Shown: positions 43,674-52,208, numbered from the stretch's first letter. The stretch: 64,000 nt of DNA from Bdellovibrio bacteriovorus (GCF_001592755.1 NZ_LUKF01000016.1:62001-126000), one strand, 5' to 3'. Translations and numbers: made by a program. The notes: generated by a model not told the origin, from the letters alone.

Positions 43674-43695
43674 AAAGAATGAGAATTTTGTATTC
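43674..43695 (-). promoter_or_regulatory. Possible Fur-type site before the iron-binding-protein gene
   Basis: AAAGAATGAGAATTTTGTATTC contains a good Fur half-site (AATGAGAAT) but the other half is poor. It lies about 60 bases before the ATG. Weak evidence. Confidence 0.3.
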
Positions 43696-43771
43696 AGTAG
43701 GTTTTCAACTACTGGGTGTTTAGGCTGCTAAGTAGATTCTTTTGAATATGATCCCTGTATCAAAAAGGGTT

Positions 43772-44923
43772 CTAGCACGTAAGTCCATTCCCACTATCGT
43801 CACAACTTTGTCCTTCATTGAACTCACTTGGCGGAGTCACCGCAGGCGGAACTTTATGCTTCTTCATGCAAGTCGTATGCGGAATCATATCTAATCCTTG
43901 GCGAAGTTTGGTTTCACTTTGGTATCCCACCGAGTGAGCCAGTTCTTTACCTTCAGGTGATATCAAACTCACAGTGGGCACCGCACGTACGTTGAAGAGA
44001 TCCGCGATTTTCTGATTTTCAGCTTTCCCTACATTCACCCGAACAATTTGTACATTCTTGGAGTTACATTCTGCTTCGACCGCTGGAAGATAGGACTCCA
44101 TTGCGTGACAAACGGGGCACGTATCCGTATGGAAGAACAGCAACTTGTGCGGGGCAAGTTTAGAATCGTTTAAAGTTAGTTTTTCGCCCGTTGAACTCAC
44201 GAACTCAACTTCAGTCACCGCGGTTTCCTTTTCAAAAACAGCAGGAAGATTGCTTTGGGTTAGTATAAAAACACCCAAGATCATTAAGCCGTACCCCGTC
44301 GCTTCTTCAATTTTTGGAAGATATTTGCGGATAGCTTTAAGCTTTTCAGACACAACTTCGCCCCCGAAAGCCAAAGCTACAAAAGGCGCTACGACTCCGG
44401 ATCCAAAAGTTAGCATCATCAAAGCACTCTCCCACAGCGTGCGATCCTTTGTTGCCACATAAGCCAAGACGCCACCAAGGATTGGTCCTACACACGGTGT
44501 CCAAGCTAATCCAAAGGTCGCGCCAAATATGAACCCATGAAGTGACTTTGGAAAATACTTTTTAATATCTGGCAAATAAGCGGATCGTGACATCCAAGAA
44601 AAAGCCTTAGAGTCATCACTATTCTTTAAAACAAGTCCCGACATTTTAAGGCCGTAAAGTAGGATGATAATTCCTGAGATTATCAGAAGATAAACCTTTG
44701 ATTCGCCCAAGAAATCGGTGACGAAAGGAAGGCTCATTCCCATCAAAGTAAAGGTCAAAAGAAAACCTAGAGAGAAAAGCAATGTCGCACGAACTCGTGC
44801 AAACTTCGATGTGCCTTCGGTCATAATATAGTTCGCTGCCACAACAGGAACCATAGGCAATACACACGGTGATATAAAAGTACCTAATCCTGCAGCAAAG
44901 AGACCTAACCATGTGAATGTCAT
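43772..44923 (-). CDS. CcdA-like membrane electron carrier fused to thioredoxin
   Basis: 383 residues. The first about 225 residues are a CcdA/DsbD-type membrane domain with the redox pair C20 (FISPCVLPM) and C144 (AWTPCVGPI). Residues 240-355 are a thioredoxin fold with C269 and C272 (DTCPVCHAM) and the cis-Pro at RAVPTVSL. The tail has four more Cys. Such fusions move electrons from cytoplasmic thioredoxin to periplasmic thiols. Overlaps the ArsR-rhodanese stop (ATGA), so both are coupled. Confidence 0.9.
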   Translation of the reverse strand: MTFTWLGLFAAGLGTFISPCVLPMVPVVAANYIMTEGTSKFARVRATLLFSLGFLLTFTLMGMSLPFVTDFLGESKVYLLIISGIIILLYGLKMSGLVLKNSDDSKAFSWMSRSAYLPDIKKYFPKSLHGFIFGATFGLAWTPCVGPILGGVLAYVATKDRTLWESALMMLTFGSGVVAPFVALAFGGEVVSEKLKAIRKYLPKIEEATGYGLMILGVFILTQSNLPAVFEKETAVTEVEFVSSTGEKLTLNDSKLAPHKLLFFHTDTCPVCHAMESYLPAVEAECNSKNVQIVRVNVGKAENQKIADLFNVRAVPTVSLISPEGKELAHSVGYQSETKLRQGLDMIPHTTCMKKHKVPPAVTPPSEFNEGQSCDDSGNGLTC

Positions 44924-45618
44924 ATTTTATCTCCCTGAATCAATTGAAGTTGGAAGGGGCTATCTCTTAATCGATAGGCTTTATAACCGTGTGCACGTAA
45001 GTGGCGGACAGCTTCAGTCGCATAGGAACAATACCGTCCTCGACAATACACATACACAGGTTTTGTTTTCAGCAAACCCAAAGTTTTTGGATGAGTGGAT
45101 TTAACAAGAATTTCTGCAGGAATCGCTAAAGCTCCAGGGACTTTTGTCATCGCAGATTCTTTAGCTGTGCGAGCGTCCACAAGCAGAGCCTTGCCCTCTG
45201 CTACCAGATCAAATACTTCACCCGGAGTTTCATCTGCAAGCAATGTTGAGTCCGTCAAAAGATCTTCTTTGTGATTTAATTCCTCATCCACTTCGTGAGC
45301 TAGATTCTGAAATCCCTCCCATAGTTGAAGAACCATGGGATTGGTGACTCGATAGATACGACTGAGTTTGCGACGCTCACAACTCACGATTTTCATTCGA
45401 GCAAGTCGTTGTAAATGTTGCGAAACATTTGCGACTGATTCGCCCGTTTCAATGGAGAGTTCTTCAACACTACACTCGGCTTGCGCCAAAATCTGAACGA
45501 TTTTTAAACGCGCTGGAGAAGCAAATGCAGAAACAATTTGACTGATGGTCTCATAGACACCTTTGCGAAGGTCTTTGGGATTTTGCGTATCAGTCGAAGG
45601 GTGAGTTGTTTTCGTCAT
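44920..45618 (-). CDS. ArsR-family repressor fused to a rhodanese domain
   Basis: 232 residues. Residues 20-95 form an ArsR winged helix (FASPARLKIVQIL, SVANVSQHLQRL). C49 and C80 lie in this domain and could act as a thiol switch, as in the sulfide sensors SqrR/BigR. Residues 130-225 are a rhodanese domain with active-site C192 in YCRGRYCSYA (C197 nearby). It probably couples sulfur or redox state to control of the following CcdA-thioredoxin gene. An inverted repeat before its start is a likely operator. Confidence 0.88.
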   Translation of the reverse strand: MTKTTHPSTDTQNPKDLRKGVYETISQIVSAFASPARLKIVQILAQAECSVEELSIETGESVANVSQHLQRLARMKIVSCERRKLSRIYRVTNPMVLQLWEGFQNLAHEVDEELNHKEDLLTDSTLLADETPGEVFDLVAEGKALLVDARTAKESAMTKVPGALAIPAEILVKSTHPKTLGLLKTKPVYVYCRGRYCSYATEAVRHLRAHGYKAYRLRDSPFQLQLIQGDKI

Positions 45619-45619
45619 G

Positions 45620-45649
45620 TATTCAAGTGTTCAATAGATTACTTGAATA
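45620..45649 (-). promoter_or_regulatory. Inverted-repeat operator of the ArsR-rhodanese operon
   Basis: TATTCAAGT (45620-45628) and ACTTGAATA (45641-45649) form perfect 9-base arms 12 bases apart, starting two bases from the ATG. The ATTC/GAAT arms resemble those bound by ArsR-family repressors, suggesting autoregulation. Confidence 0.65.
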
Positions 45650-45663
45650 GTCAATGGGTGAAA

Positions 45664-45699
45664 ATAAACCCCGTAAATACAAGCATTTACGGGGTTTAC
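45664..45699 (-). terminator. Terminator of the arginase-OlsB operon
   Basis: Perfect 13-bp stem, AAACCCCGTAAAT (45666-45678) and its complement (45685-45697), with T-rich sequence after it on the minus strand. Confidence 0.85.
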
Positions 45700-45710
45700 G
45701 AGTGAAGTCG

Positions 45711-46550
45711 CTACTTCGAAATCGAGAATCGAGACGCTAAACTTTGCGCCAAATCCTCTTTACGCAAAACTGTTAATAAATCAATACAATCAAAATTTTC
45801 ATCAAAAGCCGGTTCGCACGCAACCTGCGCCCCCAACTTCAAATAAGATTTTAAAAGAGAAGGAATAAGCTCTTGCGCTTCTGCGGATTGCTCTTCCGTC
45901 AGTCCTTTGTCGAAGTACTCATACCAGTTTCTAAAATCCTGCATCGTGAACTTCTTCGTTGGTTTGCAGGGATACTTATTGGAAACCAAGCCCTGGTCGA
46001 CAAGATACTTCTGAGTCAAAGCAGCTTCGCGAGGTGAATTGATTTTTAAACTAGAACAGCCAAAAAGAACTTTGGCTTCACTTAAATTCATGTATTCCGC
46101 AATCCCTCTCCATAGGAGCGAAATGATCGAGCCTTTGCGATAGTCTTTATGAATGCAAGCACGGCCTAGTTCCAAAAAAGGACCTTCGTTTTCGCTGAAA
46201 AACTTTTGCAGTTCAAATTCTAAGGCCGTGTAGGACTCTTTAGAAAACTTCGAGCAGTTGACACGGTACGTACCGATGATCTTTTTCAATTCCTTATGAA
46301 CGATGATCAAATGATCGAAGTAGTAATCGAATTTATCAAAATCAAGTCCCGCCCCCGTCATTCCGCGGAATTCCTGATTGAACACTTCATGGCGCAGACG
46401 AAAACTTTCGATCAATTCTTCAGGAGTCTCGGCAGTTTTAATCACATAAGAGCCGACTTCAATATTCATATTGATTTTGGCTTTGAATTTATGGACTCGA
46501 TTCCAACGAAGCTGCGTAGTTTGCTTTAATTGATCGACTAATGCCATCAT
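45711..46550 (-). CDS. OlsB-like GNAT acyltransferase (probable ornithine N-acyltransferase)
   Basis: 279 residues. The core fits the OlsB/hemolysin-type acyltransferase family: SFRLRHEVFNQEF, FDYYFDHLIIVH, IIGTYRVN, LELGRACIHKDYRKGSII and VLFGCSSL. OlsB acylates the alpha-amino group of ornithine from 3-hydroxyacyl-ACP, the first step of ornithine-lipid synthesis. GGGGGA precedes the ATG. Its start overlaps the end of the arginase gene by 62 bases. Related acyltransferases act on other amino acids, so substrate is inferred from the arginase next door. Confidence 0.7.
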   Translation of the reverse strand: MMALVDQLKQTTQLRWNRVHKFKAKINMNIEVGSYVIKTAETPEELIESFRLRHEVFNQEFRGMTGAGLDFDKFDYYFDHLIIVHKELKKIIGTYRVNCSKFSKESYTALEFELQKFFSENEGPFLELGRACIHKDYRKGSIISLLWRGIAEYMNLSEAKVLFGCSSLKINSPREAALTQKYLVDQGLVSNKYPCKPTKKFTMQDFRNWYEYFDKGLTEEQSAEAQELIPSLLKSYLKLGAQVACEPAFDENFDCIDLLTVLRKEDLAQSLASRFSISK

Positions 46551-47439
46551 GGATTTCCCCCGGGTGAATCAAGGACATTAAAAATTGAAGAGCTGCAAAA
46601 TAGGTTTTAAAGACATCGTCAGCGCTTCCCAACGAGGGATTCACCTCTACGATATCTACAGAACTCAAAGATGGGTGCTGTGAAAGGCTTCGTCCTAACG
46701 TCGTCACATCATCCAACGTCAATCCTTGAGAAACAGGAACGCCGGTGGAAGGCGCTACTTCAGGACTTAAGCTGTCGATATCAAAACTGACATGCAAGGG
46801 TCTTCCTTGAACTTGAGAAAGAACTTTGCGAGAAATCGTTCTCATTCCTTGAGAGCGAACATCCGACGCGGTGAACGCGGTAATTCCTAGTTCCCGCACG
46901 ATTTCTTTCTCAAAAGGATCTAGATCCCGTACACCCACATAAATAAGACGGTCTGCCCGCACGACATTCTGAATCCAAGAAAAATGAGTGGAAGCAATTC
47001 CCTGCACGTTTAACAAGATCGAAAGAGGCATTCCATGCAAGTTTCCGCTCAAAGAGGATTCGGGAAGATTCACATCCGTATGTGCATCAATCCAGACAAT
47101 ATAGCCCTCAGGATTCTGAGAGGCAAAGGCACCGACCGTCGCTAAAGCCACGCTATGATCGCCACCCCAGTTTAAAAGAACTTCGGGTTGTTTTAAGAGA
47201 TACTGAATTCTTGCGTAGGCTTCTTTATAAGGAAGCCAATTAAAAAGAGAAATGTCGTCAACAGAGCGAATCTTTGTTCCGTAAGGCTCGTTGCTTAAGA
47301 CTTCTCCACAATCAATCAGGCTATATCCCTGCTTCTTCAAGAAAGGAAAGTACTGACGAAAATATTCGTGAGAACTCTTAAGTCCGTTTTGCTCCTGGCC
47401 CACTTCAAAGCCCAGGCCCAGAAAATTGATTTCCTTCAT
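46489..47439 (-). CDS. Arginase-family ureohydrolase
   Basis: 316 residues with the manganese-binding motifs of arginase: NWGGDHSVALAT, WIDAHTDVN, SGNLHGMPLS and SFDIDSLSPEVAPSTG. SGNLHGMP is typical of true arginases, which make ornithine and urea from arginine, more than agmatinases. Overlaps the OlsB-like gene, so product and substrate may be channelled. The 5' side has a poor ribosome-binding site, and a divergent acyltransferase gene lies 109 bases away. Confidence 0.85.
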   Translation of the reverse strand: MKEINFLGLGFEVGQEQNGLKSSHEYFRQYFPFLKKQGYSLIDCGEVLSNEPYGTKIRSVDDISLFNWLPYKEAYARIQYLLKQPEVLLNWGGDHSVALATVGAFASQNPEGYIVWIDAHTDVNLPESSLSGNLHGMPLSILLNVQGIASTHFSWIQNVVRADRLIYVGVRDLDPFEKEIVRELGITAFTASDVRSQGMRTISRKVLSQVQGRPLHVSFDIDSLSPEVAPSTGVPVSQGLTLDDVTTLGRSLSQHPSLSSVDIVEVNPSLGSADDVFKTYFAALQFLMSLIHPGEIHDGISRSIKANYAASLESSP

Positions 47440-47548
47440 TAAGTAAAGGGTGAAAGCAAAAATACATTTTGTCGTGTCATGGTTTTGTCAGGTCGTCTTG
47501 ACTTAATCAAAACATGGATTCTTTCATCAATGCCTCTATGATCAGGGC

Positions 47549-48256
47549 ATGAAAGCCATTACATCATTGACTGATTCTGTGGGACTCTTCGCAAAAACCT
47601 ATCACTACTTGCAAAAATCAAAACATCCCGAAGCCAGCGTGGAGGATCTAAAACTTCAATGGGCGCAAGACATGCTTTCTCGCTTGCGTATTGATCTTGC
47701 AGTATCAGGGAAGGTTTCAGAGCAAAAGTCGCTGCTGTTCTTGGGAAATCACGTAAGCTATCTCGACATTCCCCTTCTTATGAGCACCGTACGAGGTCTT
47801 TCTTTCGTCGCGAAAGAAGAAGTCGGTTCTTGGCCCATCATCGGATCGGCTGCAAAAAAAATTGATACTGTGTTTGTGAGGCGCGAAAGCGGATCTTCTC
47901 GACAGCTCGCAAGGCAATCTGTCCAGGAAGCTTTAAGCAATGGTCAGCGCATAGCCATTTTCCCTTCAGGGACGACTTGCATGCACGAAAAGAAAGTATG
48001 GCGTCGAGGAGCTTTTGAAATCGCTTACGAAAAGAATTTTTTCTTTCAACCTTTTCGTATTACTTATTTACCCTTAAGAGCCGCAGCCTATATCGACGAC
48101 GACTTTTTGCCATCGCATTTGTACAATCTTTTTGGCTTAGAACGAATTCACGCCAAATTGGAATTCCACGAACCGGTGCAAATTAAAGATCCGGTCGTGG
48201 ATTGTGAATACTGGCAGAAATGGACCAAAGACTTCGTCACTGCCAGCCAAAACTAA
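47549..48256 (+). CDS. PlsC/OlsA-like acyltransferase
   Basis: 235 residues. NHVSYLDIP supplies the HX4D motif, FVAKEEVGSWPIIG the second block and FPSGTT the third, where PlsC enzymes have FPEGTR. The Glu-to-Ser change is unusual because that Glu normally helps bind the glycerol phosphate or lyso-lipid. Together with its position beside OlsB-like and arginase genes, this favours OlsA (lyso-ornithine-lipid acyltransferase) over general PlsC. That is an inference. Confidence 0.75.
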   Translation: MKAITSLTDSVGLFAKTYHYLQKSKHPEASVEDLKLQWAQDMLSRLRIDLAVSGKVSEQKSLLFLGNHVSYLDIPLLMSTVRGLSFVAKEEVGSWPIIGSAAKKIDTVFVRRESGSSRQLARQSVQEALSNGQRIAIFPSGTTCMHEKKVWRRGAFEIAYEKNFFFQPFRITYLPLRAAAYIDDDFLPSHLYNLFGLERIHAKLEFHEPVQIKDPVVDCEYWQKWTKDFVTASQN

Positions 48257-48311
48257 AGCCGCACTCTGCTAAAAAGCAGAACCCGGCGCAGACTTGAACG
48301 CGGATGCGTTT

Positions 48312-48812
48312 TTACTTTCGATTTTTCTTAGCAATAGACAAAAGAAAAGCGTTCTCGCCCTTCTTACTTATCTTCGTTTTTTGTGGGGAAGGCTTCTTCG
48401 GCGCTCGCTCGACTTTTTCGGGCTTGGATAACTCGGAAGATTTCACAGGAATTCCGAGCAACATATTACCCCGCGATATTTCACGCATCATCTGCTTCAC
48501 TTCGTCCTCAAAATTTTCAGACTCTGCCGGGATATAAAGCCAATCTTTATTCGCGGGATGGTTTTCTAAAAAAAGATATTTTAGGAAGAACGCATTCTGA
48601 GCTTTCTTTTCAACAGGAAAAATACACCCGTTCCAAAGTTCGAAAGGATAGCTGACACCTTTATGCTCATAAAGTCCGCGGCGCTCGACCAAAATAAGGA
48701 CAAGCTTCATGTCGACATAATAAGCCATGCCCCCATTTTTAGGGACACAGTCGTAGCCAACAGGCAAAAGCTCTTCGATCCAAAGAAGATTGTGAATGGG
48801 TGATTGCTCCAT
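48312..48812 (-). CDS. Protein of unknown function with basic tail
   Basis: 166 residues without signal peptide or membrane segment. The first about 110 residues (PKNGGMAYYVDMKLVLIL, GVSYPFELWNGCIFPVEK) have a faint likeness to TfoX-N-type folds, not enough to name. The last about 40 are Lys/Pro-rich. No context clue. Confidence 0.6.
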   Translation of the reverse strand: MEQSPIHNLLWIEELLPVGYDCVPKNGGMAYYVDMKLVLILVERRGLYEHKGVSYPFELWNGCIFPVEKKAQNAFFLKYLFLENHPANKDWLYIPAESENFEDEVKQMMREISRGNMLLGIPVKSSELSKPEKVERAPKKPSPQKTKISKKGENAFLLSIAKKNRK

Positions 48813-48842
48813 GTTCCAAAGAATACATTAGAAATACCCCCT

Positions 48843-48880
48843 GGACACCTTTATATTTAAAATTAGATTTGGAGGTGTCC
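48843..48880 (+). promoter_or_regulatory. Inverted repeat enclosing the ribosome-binding site
   Basis: GGACACCT (48843-48850) pairs with AGGTGTCC (48873-48880), 22 bases apart. The right arm contains part of the GGAGG ribosome-binding site, so folding of the leader could hide it. Confidence 0.55.
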
Positions 48881-48881
48881 C

Positions 48882-49544
48882 ATCAAATTTATAAAATATA
48901 GAGACCGTAAAGATGCCGGTCACCGCTTGGCCACCTTCCTAAAACAGAAAGGCCATCCTCTTAATCGCGATTCTGTTTTGTTAGCTCTCCCTCGAGGTGG
49001 GGTGCCTATTGCGCACGAACTATCTCATTCTCTGGACATCCCGTATGATGTTCTTATCGTACGAAAAATTGGTCATCCCGAAAATGAGGAATTTGGTATC
49101 GGGGCCCTGACAGAAGGAAACTTTTTTTTGATCAATCCAGACATACCGGCAGAATTTAGACCTTCCGAAACGGCCGTGCAAAAAACAATAGATAAAGAGA
49201 AGAAAGAACTCGAGCGGCGCAGACAGCTATACCGTGGCGGCAGAGACCTGAAAGAGCTTAAAGGTAAGACAGTCTATCTGGTCGATGACGGTCTTGCGAC
49301 GGGAGTCACGGCGCGAATTGCCGCTAAGTATGTGCAAAGCAAGGGAGCTAATGAGGTCTATCTTGCCGTGCCTGCAGGTTCCCTCAGAGCGGCGCAGGAA
49401 ATGCGCGAAGAAATAGATGATGTTCTTTGTCCTTTAGAAACCGACGCCTTTGCCTTCGTGGGGCAATTTTATGAAACCTTCGGGCAGGTCTCTGACGAAG
49501 AAGTGATTCAACTTCTTCGCTTACGACAGAAGACACATTCATAA
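48882..49544 (+). CDS. Phosphoribosyltransferase with an apparent AUC start
   Basis: A type-I phosphoribosyltransferase (LLALPRGGVPIAHELS, and the PRPP loop YLVDDGLATGVTARIAA) of the group often found near hydrolases. The family-type opening (F..RDRKDAGHRLATFL) extends upstream of the first TTG (48927). No ATG, GTG or TTG precedes that in frame. GGAGG (48871-48875) is ideally spaced, six bases, before ATC at 48882, giving 220 residues, so an AUC start is the best reading. An in-frame stop lies at 48864. Confidence 0.75.
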   Translation: MKFIKYRDRKDAGHRLATFLKQKGHPLNRDSVLLALPRGGVPIAHELSHSLDIPYDVLIVRKIGHPENEEFGIGALTEGNFFLINPDIPAEFRPSETAVQKTIDKEKKELERRRQLYRGGRDLKELKGKTVYLVDDGLATGVTARIAAKYVQSKGANEVYLAVPAGSLRAAQEMREEIDDVLCPLETDAFAFVGQFYETFGQVSDEEVIQLLRLRQKTHS

Positions 49545-49689
49545 CCACCTTCATATTCCCTGTTCAAAAGTTTTTCACAAAAAATCGTTTTATCTGGATC
49601 GAACATCTCTATTTAAATCAGCGTATCAAGCTGAAATCATTATATTCTAGGCGGCGTTTCTTCTGTTTAATATTGTCCGAATTTTTATA

Positions 49690-50625
49690 ATGACGTCTAT
49701 GGAACTATTACGACATCTTGTTGTCTTCAATGTATTCCTGCTGGGTTTTTCTTCTTATGCGCATGCAGAGTGGAGTTCAAGAAACAGATTGGAAGTCGGG
49801 ATGACGGACAACGCACTACGAACGGATTCGGAAAAAGAGGGCGATTTTTTCTTTTTGGCGGGAACGTCGAATAAATTTTATTCCGTTTCGGGGCACACAT
49901 TGGGACTTCGTCTTCAATACCAGGACTATAATAAAACGGACACCAACGACATGCTTTCATTTGGTGTTTCCGATGAACTTGATTGCTTGGGTAACAGAAC
50001 TTGCGAGTTTGAATTGAAAGGTCAAGAATACGTGCACGGAGAACCGGCAACAACGGACTCTTCTTTCAATAACTACGCATTTGCTGCGGCGGTAACCCAA
50101 AGCAAAAACCTTCGTCAAAGTCTGACTTTGGATTTAAGCGCGGGATATGAAGCGCGCAGCTTCTCGTCATTAAGCCGTTTTGATAATTCGATCTTCGGCA
50201 GTGCCACTTTGGGCTACGATCTTACATCGCAAGTCTATATAGAGGGTTATGGCGAAGCTGGAGTGATTCTTTCTTCAGCGAGCGAATACAGCGCCTTTTA
50301 TATCGATATGTCCGTCTTAACGGACTATACACTGAATAGATTTTGGAATATCAGTGCCGAACTTGGACTAAAACAAACAAGTTTTTTAAGTCGTGATTTA
50401 ACGACTGAAACTCAAGTCACCCGCAAAAATGGCAAGGTTGTCAGTCAGGTCGACACCTCGAAAGAGACCTACAGCGCGCTCTATCTTTCCGCCGAAGCGA
50501 TGCGACGTTTTACAGCAAACTCGTCCGGCAGCTTCGTATTACGGTCTTACCAACAGCGTTCGCGCAGCGGTTATCAAGATTATAAAGAAAACGAAATATT
50601 GGCAAAGTGGCTTATCACTTTCTAA
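49690..50625 (+). CDS. Outer-membrane beta-barrel protein of unknown function
   Basis: 311 residues with a signal peptide (ending YAHA) and alternating strands throughout, for example SQVYIEGYGEAGVIL, ending in Phe (KWLITF) as outer-membrane barrels do. No family recognised. It may be co-transcribed with the following gene 14 bases downstream. Confidence 0.75.
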   Translation: MTSMELLRHLVVFNVFLLGFSSYAHAEWSSRNRLEVGMTDNALRTDSEKEGDFFFLAGTSNKFYSVSGHTLGLRLQYQDYNKTDTNDMLSFGVSDELDCLGNRTCEFELKGQEYVHGEPATTDSSFNNYAFAAAVTQSKNLRQSLTLDLSAGYEARSFSSLSRFDNSIFGSATLGYDLTSQVYIEGYGEAGVILSSASEYSAFYIDMSVLTDYTLNRFWNISAELGLKQTSFLSRDLTTETQVTRKNGKVVSQVDTSKETYSALYLSAEAMRRFTANSSGSFVLRSYQQRSRSGYQDYKENEILAKWLITF

Positions 50626-50639
50626 CGAAGGAGTGTTAA

Positions 50640-51155
50640 ATGAACAACAAACTAATTCTGTCAGTCCTAGTTCTGGCTTTGACGAATCCGATGCTGGCTA
50701 GAGCCGAAGACGAAATCACTGCCGCTGAAACACAGATCACCGAAGAGGCCACTCAGCCTGACTATGAGGCCCGACTTAAAGAAAAATACAGTCTGACCGA
50801 CGAACAAATTCAGGCCATGAAGGATTCCAAAATATCTGAATCCCAATTTGCCGTTGTTGGAGCTTTAAGCAAAGAATCCGGTAAAACAGTGGATGAAATT
50901 TTGAAAATGAGAACAGAAGACAAAATGGGCTGGGGGAAAATCGCTAAAGAGCTGGGTTTGCATCCGAGCACTATCGGTCAAGCTGTCTCTGGAATGAACC
51001 GCCAAGATGCCAAAGCTCATGAGAAACATGAGTCTCGCGATAGCAAAAAAGAAATGCGTGAAGCCAGAAAGGAAGAGCGTAAGCAAATGCGTGCCGAAAA
51101 AAAGGAGGAACGTAAACAAGCTAAGGCTCAAAGAAAAGATAAGAAAGTTCAGTAA
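50640..51155 (+). CDS. Secreted helical protein with Lys/Arg/Glu-rich tail
   Basis: 171 residues. Signal peptide (ends LARA), then a short helical domain with YSLTDEQIQAMKDS, WGKIAKELGLHP (HTH-like wording that may be only a helix pair) and a tail of alternating E, K and R (residues about 125-171) likely to be a long charged helix. AAGGAG precedes the ATG. Partner of the barrel gene. Confidence 0.7.
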   Translation: MNNKLILSVLVLALTNPMLARAEDEITAAETQITEEATQPDYEARLKEKYSLTDEQIQAMKDSKISESQFAVVGALSKESGKTVDEILKMRTEDKMGWGKIAKELGLHPSTIGQAVSGMNRQDAKAHEKHESRDSKKEMREARKEERKQMRAEKKEERKQAKAQRKDKKVQ

Positions 51156-51171
51156 TCGATGAGACTATTTC

Positions 51172-51197
51172 AGGGGGCCCAGCGCCCCCTTTTCTTT
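51172..51197 (+). terminator. Terminator after the barrel/helical-protein pair
   Basis: AGGGGGC and GCCCCCT stem with a five-base loop and a T run. Confidence 0.85.
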
Positions 51198-52208
51198 TTA
51201 CATTTGTGCCGGCAATAACGCCATTCGCGATTTGACTCTCCCCGCCTCTAGCTCTTCAAGCCAGTGATTCACATCTTTCATCGGTGCCGTTTCGACTTGA
51301 GGTTTGATTTTTCCTTCAGCAATCAATTGGAAAATTTCATGCATCTCTTGGTGAGTTCCCCAGAATGCGCCTTGCACTCGCACCTGATAGCTGATTAGCG
51401 GTGTACTTATTACGGGAACATGCGAAGAGCCTAAGCCCACCAACACAATCGTACCCCCGGGGCGTACCAAAGTTTGCGCTTGAGTGAACGTGGAATCACG
51501 ACCGACAAAATCCACAACCACATCAAACGAAGCGGGCTTGATTTTTTTCTCAATCTCTTTAGAGTTGACCGTTTCAGTAGCGCCAAATTTTTTCGCAAGC
51601 TCTAAGCTTGATTCGCGCAAATCAGTGGCAGTGACTTTGGCACCTAAGGCAACCGCCACTTGCACACCATTAATTCCTAAGCCTCCTAAACCGATCACTA
51701 AAACTTTCGAGTTGGTTTGCACTTCACCTAAAGTTTTAATTGCGTGATAAGGAGTCAATACCGCGTCCGTCGCAACGGCCGCCACTTCGGGAGAAACTCC
51801 TTTCGGAACTTCGACAACGTTTCTAGCTGGCACGACTAAGAAGTCCGCATAAGCGCCATCTTGTCCTAGCCCTACAAAGGTTCTGCCGGGACCGTTACAC
51901 AGGTTATCGTGACCGGTGCGGCAGTAGGAGCAGTCACCACAAGGATTGGGACCGTGAACCGCATAAAGACCACCGATCTTTATATCCGCAGTGACTTCAT
52001 TTCCCTTTTCTACAACTTCGCCACAAGCTTCATGTCCCATGGTGAAGGTATTCGGATAAGGAACTTCTCCCGCAAGAACATGAAGATCGGAGTGACAAAT
52101 TCCAGCGGCGCGAACTTTTAGCAAGACATCTCGTGCGCCAGGTTTAGGTTTAGGAATATCCGTGAGTGAAAGTTTTTTTTCGCCAGGTACGTAGCGAGCT
52201 GCAAACAT
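51198..52208 (-). CDS. Zinc-dependent alcohol dehydrogenase
   Basis: 336 residues of the medium-chain dehydrogenase family. Catalytic zinc region GICHSDLH and GHEACGEVV; structural zinc motif CGDCSYCRTGHDNLC; NAD fold VLVIGLGGLGINGVQVAV. Members oxidise primary or cyclic alcohols. The exact substrate is not visible. It is transcribed alone, opposed to the helical-protein gene. Confidence 0.9.
   Translation of the reverse strand: MFAARYVPGEKKLSLTDIPKPKPGARDVLLKVRAAGICHSDLHVLAGEVPYPNTFTMGHEACGEVVEKGNEVTADIKIGGLYAVHGPNPCGDCSYCRTGHDNLCNGPGRTFVGLGQDGAYADFLVVPARNVVEVPKGVSPEVAAVATDAVLTPYHAIKTLGEVQTNSKVLVIGLGGLGINGVQVAVALGAKVTATDLRESSLELAKKFGATETVNSKEIEKKIKPASFDVVVDFVGRDSTFTQAQTLVRPGGTIVLVGLGSSHVPVISTPLISYQVRVQGAFWGTHQEMHEIFQLIAEGKIKPQVETAPMKDVNHWLEELEAGRVKSRMALLPAQM

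Noticed and set aside
48927-49544. Phosphoribosyltransferase start at TTG 48927
   Set aside because: It would remove family-conserved residues that are coded upstream, and the good ribosome-binding site is placed for ATC 48882.
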